A program made the translations under genes and the position numbers. The notes beneath the pieces were generated by a model. It was not told the origin of the DNA and searched no databases. It worked only from the letters and a program-made list of their open reading frames with translations. Shown here in pieces: positions 57,270 to 64,000 of a stretch of 64,000 bases of DNA; the stretch's first letter is position 1; each line of letters starts with the position of its first letter. The stretch is from Kingdonia uniflora (taxonomy: Eukaryota > Streptophyta > Magnoliopsida > Ranunculales > Circaeasteraceae), in contig JACGCM010002752.1 in assembly GCA_014058105.1 (NCBI GenBank), forward strand, positions 620,001 through 684,000. The letters are read 5' to 3'.

Positions 57270-60200
57270 TTTGTCATAGAGGTTTGTCGTTTGAATAAGA
57301 TTTTGAAGCAAGTATTTTGTGTGAAAATATTGCATAGCAATCATAAAAATAAATACATAACTTTCCTTGAGGCAATCTAGGGGTGACAAAAACAACTGAA
57401 ACATGCCTCGATAACTTTTCTTGAGGCAGTCTAGGGAAGCATAAAATCTTTTTCCTTTTCAAGACAATCTTGTGTGAGATAGATGTATGCTTTTCAACTA
57501 GTACTAATATGCTCTATTGTGAGCTTTTGGTTCGTTGTCCATTTGCTTTTCGATTCGTTGCAAACCAATGGAATCATTAGGATTCGGATTCCTCATTTTT
57601 TTTTTGAAGTACAAAATATTACGTTAAAGGTCAAATGCGCGTTTTTTCTTATTCTACTTTTGAGGAGAAGGACATGAAAGATTCAGCAACTATCAAAGGG
57701 TGCGAAATTCGACTCCCCCCCACTATATGGGATGTGAACAAGTTCTTATCTAAAGCAACTTGGATATCTGGATATTTCCTTACCTTGTATCTCATGGTCT
57801 TCAAAGAAACATATAATATCTTGATGATTGAAAGATACTGCCTTTAGATATTTGAAAAAGATAAAAAGTTCACCAGTGTCGGTGTTTGTCTAGAAATGAA
57901 GAACCAAAGTTTAAGATTATTACTAAACAATGAGCTAAAACACATAAAATGTAAGCGATTTGTCTGTACTTTTTGCTTAGATATCTAAGATTCATCCAAC
58001 TTTAAAAGACCACCAAAGATATACAGAATGGTTTAAATCTTTAGGTTTCGATTGGAGATCGACATGATATGATAAGGATTCTAAATATCTAAGGACGGAT
58101 GCCGTATATCAAGGACCACTTTTGGGTACAGATTCCTATCGCAATTGTAGCTGTCTTGTTCCTTAAATGATAGTAGGATTCCATCTTTTTCCAATCGTCT
58201 GTGAGAGATTCATCGGGGATAATGTCATACTGAGATTATTAGGGCTAGGATTAATTGTAAATACCAGTTTCTCTAAGCACCGCAGGCAAACATGATATCG
58301 TGAATTTCGCTATAATGAAAAGGGCATTAAAGAACATGTTCTGAAGCTTTTGGCATCTTATCTTGGTATCCCGTAAATAAACAAGAATCATGTTTATTAC
58401 ATAAATTTGGTTATGTGGAGGTGATTGGTACAAGTCTTCCGTCGGGAATAAAACTGATCCCCCTTACGAATTTTGAAAGATGAGCTGATGTTCTAAGATT
58501 ATTACCAGCTCGAAAATTATCCAAGCACCTGGTTTCATAAAAAACATTCGCCTATGAATATTAAAATTGATTGAATTATTTGTGGGCATTTATTCCCTGC
58601 ATACAAGCATGGCCTAAGATATGATTCTGGCAAGCTTACCCAAATTATTATTTTTAGCTCTTACATAAGTAACTTGTTTTCTGTAGTATTTTTACTCAGT
58701 ATTAAGAGGTTCACAAATGTGATTACAGAGAGTTCTCTACTTCCTGATTCTCTTTCTTTGCTTCAAGCTTATCTTTTGAAATCCTCGTAGATTTTTTTTA
58801 TAGCTTCACCACCTAGAAAATCCTAATATGATCATAGGAATTTGATTATATTCTTCACAGAGTAGCCCATATTCCGCAAAACCATCACATTTCTTATACG
58901 ACCCCACCAGTAAATATTTCTAGATACTAGTAGGAGAGAATAGACCACACAGATCAAAACCATGCAAAATATCACTCGGTTTTGTATTTCCATAAAATCT
59001 CAGTAGTTATGTCTACAATCAAAGTATAACTTGAGCAACTCTGTCTTTCATTTGAGCTCTATCAAATGATCCTAAGTAATGGCTACTAATGACATTAAAT
59101 ACAAATCAGATTTCCTCAACAAACCTTTTCACCAGATAATACATGTTTTCTACCTTCCTAATCACAAAGATCGATCATGAGCACTTGCAAGTTGCAAAAC
59201 CCCACATCATCTAAATTGGTGAAAAAGTCCTAACTCTAAAAGAGAACACCTGTTGACCATATCTACAAAAATATACATATCATCATTGTACGAGCTCAAG
59301 TATCCAGCAAGATATCTTGGAGTTTTGCTCTGTAACAAGACTCCAAATCTCTAATCCTCAATGACGTATTGCAGCACAAGTTCAGTAAGTGAAACTAAGT
59401 GTTTTTGCTCTCTGCTTTACTACAGACACTTCGTGGAGAGTGCTTTAGCTCGTGAACATTGTGTACGGCTATTGGATTCACTCTCTGATTCATATCTTTG
59501 AACCCAATTGTAAGAGACAAACTAAGAATCAAAACCAAAACCAAAACCAAAACCAAAAAACTGAAACTCAGAATCAAAATATCATTTCCAAGGTAGAAAA
59601 GGCTCACTGGGGTTTTATTCTTTCCCAGGATTCCATTTTTTCTCCTAACCAGGTCTCAGTGTCCCACTACATATTGTAACTAGCAATTTGTGGTGCACAT
59701 ACTTAGTTAGACACTGGTTTTCAAAGATACGCCTGTCGAGTTAATCATAAGGGAACACGGCCCGTTATTAAACCTTGATATTTCATTGTTTGTTATGTTT
59801 TTTTGCTAGTTATTGTCTAATATCGTAGGGATATTGGATATCTATATCGTTATTGCAACATGTAGCCTCTGTACCCATGATAAATTCCTGCCGTAGTATT
59901 CCCAGGTACCAATCTCTTTAAATAAAGTGCTCACCTACAAGTGATAAAAAATAAAAAATAAAAAAAATAAAAATAGAGGAGAAGAATGAACTGATTAGTC
60001 CCAAGTCCAACCTAAGTACAAGTTAAATTGAGATAACTAGTTATGGAAGCATCACCTAACCAAATATAAAAGTACATGGTTTTGTTTCTTTCAGAACAAA
60101 TATCGGCATTTCATAGGCACTTCTTTTTAAAACGGGAATAATTTTGATCCCTAGATGTTTGTGTAATTTGGCAATTACTGATAAGCTTTCCTCTCATATA

Positions 60201-60590
60201 TGAATCTAATGGTTAGCAATTGCGGAATAATAAAAAATACTTATGGTCTAAATGATTTCCCGGTAACGGTAACTAAGCGGAGCCATGATCTATGCATCTT
60301 TTGATTTTTCTCTCTTCGTGTTAGTATCAAATTCTTGAAATAATCCTAACTACGCAAGAAATAAGAAACAATGATCATGCTTAAAGACAAATAGTAAGAA
60401 ATGCTATGAAGAAAAAGAAAGAAACTATTGTTTGATACTGATTCTCTCATGTTGTGTCTTTTTGATCTTCATCTTGTGGCTCTTAGTGAAAAGTGTCATA
60501 AAATTATTCTGCACATTTGTACATTTATTCACACAACTGGCACAACCCCACCACATCCCAGTATCCCCACCCCTCCTCCCTCCACCCTTT
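57270..60590. other. Long intergenic stretch, no supported gene
   Basis: No exon, RNA gene or transposon domain could be supported over 3.3 kb. A short repeat (CTTGAGGCA(A/G)TCTAGGG) occurs at 57365 and 57420. An (AACCAA)n run of about 30 bp lies at 59532-59562. ORFs at 57483, 57635, 59452 and 60428 are short and lack recognisable motifs. Confidence 0.45.
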
Positions 60591-60595
60591 GTGCT

Positions 60596-60602
60596 TATAA
60601 AG
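60596..60602 (+). promoter_or_regulatory. TATA box of the RADIALIS-like gene
   Basis: TATAAAG, 137 bp before the ATG, after a C-rich stretch. The next 130 bp would be the 5' UTR. Confidence 0.55.
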
Positions 60603-60732
60603 AGCATGCATGTCCATCTCCTAAAGTCAGAGCATTTTCAATCCTCTTCATTCCTTCCTACACTTTGGGGTTCTCTCTCTTTATTTCTACTAGAGAAGAT
60701 ATTCTAATCTTTCTAATAACTCTGTAAGTGAA

Positions 60733-61093
60733 ATGGCGAAGAACTCTAGCTCAACTTGGACTGCCAAGCAGAACAAGTTGTTTGAAGATGCACTAGCTAT
60801 CTTCGACAAGAACACCCCGGATCGTTGGCACAATATCGCGAAAGCTGTGGGTGGGAAAACTGTGGAGGAAGTGAAGAGACAATATGAGATCCTTGAAGAA
60901 GATGTTAAGCGTATTGAATCAGGGAAATACCCTTTCCACAACTACAAGATGAACGGTGGAAACAGCGGTAACATCGGGAAAGAAGAACAGAGGTAGCTCT
61001 CTTTTTTGCTCTCATATCATGGGGTTTTATAATATATAGGCTAAAGCTAATTGAAATCGGGTTTTATGTAGGCTGAAGTGCTTAAAGCTCTAG
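60733..61093 (+). CDS. RADIALIS-like single MYB/SANT protein
   Basis: Exon 1 is 60733-60992; the intron 60993-61071 has a GTAGCT donor and TATGTAG acceptor. Exon 2, 61072-61093, completes an Arg codon and adds LKCLKL, giving 93 aa. The SANT/MYB repeat covers about residues 6-60 with spaced Trp ([18 protein letters not shown]) and the [21 protein letters not shown] helix of the RADIALIS/RSM family. YPFHNYK follows. Family members are nuclear DNA- or MYB-partner-binding proteins that antagonise DIV/DRIF-type MYBs in flower symmetry and seedling development. Without splicing, the frame would stop one codon after the Arg (TAG at 60994), so both forms differ only in a short tail. The second acceptor is preferred over one at 61039 because it gives the family-like R-x-K-x-LKL ending. 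Confidence 0.9.
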
Positions 61094-61477
61094 TGAAGTT
61101 ATCTACAACAAAACTGAAGGCCCTGCTTGGTGCAGCAATGAAAACTTTTGTGTTTCGCCCGCGGAACAGAGATAACCTGTTTAAGACCCAAAGCGGTTTA
61201 TTCTTAGTAACCCCAGTTAAGGCTCATCTTCCAAAGTTAAAACCCTAATTGTCATATTTCTATCATCTAATATTATTATTATTAGCTCTTCTATAGTTTT
61301 TTTTGTTTGTTTGTACCTGTGATAATTAATCTCTAATTATCTTTTCTATGTTTGTGAGGTTTAAGTTTTATAGTTTCTCGTTAATTTGGTGCATCACAAA
61401 ATAAACCGCTAAATGTGTGATTCCAGATTTTCCATTATTCGTAATCGCAATTTCATAGATTATCAAATCATATTAGC
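61094..61477. other. 3' flank of the RADIALIS-like gene
   Basis: Probable 3' UTR. No other gene seen. Confidence 0.4.
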
Positions 61478-62660
61478 CAAATAAGATCATAGTAGCAGTA
61501 GCAAATTGATACATGAGATAGGAACATAAATGAAATTGAATTTGAAGATATATAATCAAAATCATTGATATTTCGAGTACGGCGAAGATCTCAATTTGAT
61601 CATATTTAATTTTAAAATAATCAAAATAATATTGTATGTACGGCAGAGAGGGAAGAAAAGAAAATTTTCAAGAAAAAGAAATAGGGAATGAAAAACGCGG
61701 GAACGATAAAATGATGAGAAAAAAGATATCTTTGTACGTGAAGAACATTTCTCAAAAGTATTTACAGCCACACATTTGCATTGAGATGACTCAAAAATTG
61801 TTAATCCAGAAAGCCTGCAGCTCTTTAGTCTGAGTGATTTCTGCACAAAATTCATGTGAATTGTCTTCAATACAAAGAGAGCAGCCAAAAATTGAACACT
61901 TAAATCAAATGCGGTGATTGCTAAAGCCAAATAAGAATGCGAGAACGAGCTAAGAATGAGACAGAAAATGCTCTTAGTAATATATATGATGACATTTTCA
62001 ATACAGAAGTGTCCTCGTTTTCTCCAATTTTCTCTCCCAATTAACTCAAATTTGCCAAATATTCATTGGCACAACCAAAGTGTGTCGTGTGGAAAAATAT
62101 TGACAACTCACATTAGTTTGTTTTCCGTAGTAATTCCAACTAAAGGTTAGCAAATTTAAACTATTCATATGGAGGATTTTCCAAACGAACGGTATGAAAT
62201 GCAATTTAATTTACTAACATATTTCGTCTTCACCTATAGCGAATCAAATAGCATATATGATAGTCTTGTAAATAACAACTCGGAGGTATTTTCCACACTC
62301 ACTTTGTTTTGTTTTTTTTTTCCTTTGAAACCAAACTCCATGTTCTCCTCTGATCTCTCCTTTCATTTATCGGTAGTTTGCAATACCATCCTACGATTTA
62401 CTAGTACATAAAAAAAATGAACGGTTGAGATGTAAGGTATTGAGATTACGCAGTACTACTCAACAACATTATAATATTGTCGCACATGTCCGTATTTTCA
62501 ACATAAGAGGATGACGAACGCATTATACCCTGTAACGCCTTCGCTGTTGTTCTCGTGAAGAGAGTTGAGTTGCTCTATTCTTCATCTCTGGTTTTTAACT
62601 CTTTTTCTCCCGCGCAAAGGAGAAGCGTCAAAATGTCTGCAAAAAGTTCTCCATTCAAGG
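61478..62660 (+). repeat. 1.2-kb direct duplication, copy 1
   Basis: AATAAGATCATAGTA...ATTGATACATGAGATAGG... to ...GGAGAAGCGTCAAAATG. It aligns with 62870-64000 in the same order, with many small indels. One minus-strand segment encodes a similar short peptide in both copies (VAVNTFEK). No known transposon end was recognised. Confidence 0.85.
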
Positions 62661-62869
62661 TTGGGGTTTTATAATTCCGTCCTCATAAAAAAAATACTTT
62701 GCATTTCAGTCCCTAAATTTGCATCGTATTTGAAATATGAATTTTAGGATTTATGCTTCTTTTGAGTACTATTTACAATAAATTGGTGGGAAAAGAAGAA
62801 ATGGAAAGCTAATTAATCTGGGGTATAAAATATATTTTCCCTCGATTTTTATTTTTAAAAGTTTTAGCG
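62661..62869. other. Spacer between the two direct copies
   Basis: About 210 bp, AT-rich, no gene. Confidence 0.4.
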
Positions 62870-64000
62870 AAATAAGATCATAGTATTAATAGCAAATTGA
62901 TACATGAGATAGGGAACATAAATGAAATTGAATTTGAAGATATATCTAACGTTGAGAATCAAAATCATTGATTTTTAGAGTGTGGCAAAGATCTCAACTT
63001 GATCTTATTTAATTTTAATATAATCAAAAGAATATTTTGTGTACGGCAAAGAGGGAAGAAAATAGAGTTTTCAAGAAAAAGGAAATGGGGAATGAAAAAT
63101 GCGGGAACGAGAAAATGAGGACATGAAGAAAATTTCTCAAACGTATTTACAGCCACACATCTGCATTGAGATGACACAAAATCAGCTAATCCGAATGTTG
63201 GGGCAGCTCTGGAGTCTGGATGATTTATACCCAAAATTATAGTGTTTGTCTTCAATACTAAGATGCCAGAGGGAGCAACCTTTGTCATTTGTCCAAAAAT
63301 TGAACACTTAAATCAAATATGTTGATTGTTAAAACCAAATATGGATCTGAGAAGGAGTCTAGAATGAGACAGGAAATGCTCTTAGTAATATCTATGATGG
63401 CATTTTCAATACAAAAGTGTGCTCGTTTTCTTCAAATATTTTCTCTCTTAATTAGTTAAAATTTGCCAAATCTTGGCAACCTTCCCCATCATTGGCACAA
63501 CCACAGTGTGTCGTGTAGAAAATATTGACAACTCACTTTAGTTTGTTTTCTGTTGTAGTTCCAACTAGAGGTTGGCAAATTTAAACTATTCATATAGAGG
63601 ATTTTCCAAACGAATGGTATGAAATGCAATTTAATTTACTACCATATTTCGTCTTCACCTATAGTAAATCAAATAACATAAATGATAGTCTGTTGAATAA
63701 CAACTTGGGGGTATTTCCACACTCATTTTGATTTTTTTCCTTTAAAACTTTTTCTTCATGTCCCACCCCCCTCAAACCAAACTCTATTACATAAAAAATG
63801 AACGGCTAAGAATTAAGGTATTGAGATTAATTCTAATATTGTCGTACTTGTCCGTATTTCTAACCCAAGAGGATGACGAATGCGTCGTTCCGTGCAACGC
63901 CCTGGATGTTGTTCCTGAGAAGAGAGTTACTCTGTTCTTCATCTTTAGTTTTCAACTCTCTCTCCCGCCCAAAGGAGAAGCATCAAAGTGTTTGCGAAAA
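62870..64000 (+). repeat. 1.2-kb direct duplication, copy 2 (reaches window edge)
   Basis: Second copy of 61478-62660, ending near GGAGAAGCATCAAAGTG at the right edge. Copies differ by scattered substitutions and short indels, so the duplication is not recent. Confidence 0.85.

Noticed and set aside
60428..60727. Two overlapping plus-strand ORFs upstream of the RADIALIS-like gene
   Set aside because: They cover the promoter and 5' UTR, overlap each other in different frames and contain the TATA box.
61562..63288. Paired minus-strand ORFs in the 1.2-kb duplication
   Set aside because: Similarity is explained by the DNA duplication; frames diverge by indels and no domain is visible.

Overview
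The window is nuclear DNA of a eudicot plant. The host genes are plant-specific: an atypical LRR receptor kinase resembling Arabidopsis At2g16250, a GRP7/GRP8-type glycine-rich RNA-binding protein, and a RADIALIS-like single-MYB gene. They have GT-AG introns and sit in AT-rich DNA filled with transposable elements. I found only three host protein genes with convincing open structure; most of the remainder is transposon.

Layout. 1-1.2 kb: Ty3/Gypsy LTR and LINE remnants. 1.5-6.0 kb (minus): the first two exons of the LRR receptor-like (pseudo)kinase, with a 2.6 kb intron; its 3' exons lie off the left edge. 7.0-13.8 kb: a diverged local duplication carrying a tRNA-derived SINE in each copy. 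The second copy is split by a 4.4 kb gag-only LTR retrotransposon (called Tat-1 here). 14.1-14.7 kb (plus): the GRP gene with TATA and telo-box promoter motifs. 16.3-16.56 kb: a CACTA-type terminus.

19.3-49.7 kb is a nest read by target-site duplications. An inverted-repeat element (arms at 19311 and 49727) holds a hAT-type element (19381-49083, perfect 8-bp TSD). That holds a Tat-lineage Ty3/Gypsy element (Tat-3, 19835-48287), which holds a second one (Tat-2, 20538-35947, perfect 5-bp TSD). Tat-3 also took a Harbinger-type MITE and a hAT-type MITE, and the outer hAT element took another small hAT-type MITE. Tat-1, Tat-2 and Tat-3 all lie on the minus strand. In each, a plus-strand (antisense) gene fills the space between pol (or gag) and the 3' LTR. 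Tat-2 and Tat-3 also carry unrelated tandem arrays at the same place, just after the antisense gene.

49.9-55.8 kb: a TAA-flanked Harbinger-type MITE abuts the left end of a larger decayed PIF/Harbinger element of the same family, with a Myb/SANT-like ORF and a DDE nuclease. A broken plant-mobile-domain gene follows. 57.2 kb: a tRNA-Cys pseudogene missing 11 nt. 60.6-61.1 kb (plus): the RADIALIS-like gene with a tiny second exon. 61.5-64.0 kb: a direct duplication of about 1.2 kb that runs off the right edge.

The most unusual content is the antisense gene system of the three Tat elements. Each has two successive modules that start with a similar short M-x-T-x-x-Q/R peptide. Tat-2 has at least two clean spliceosomal introns and long coiled coils. 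All copies here are broken.
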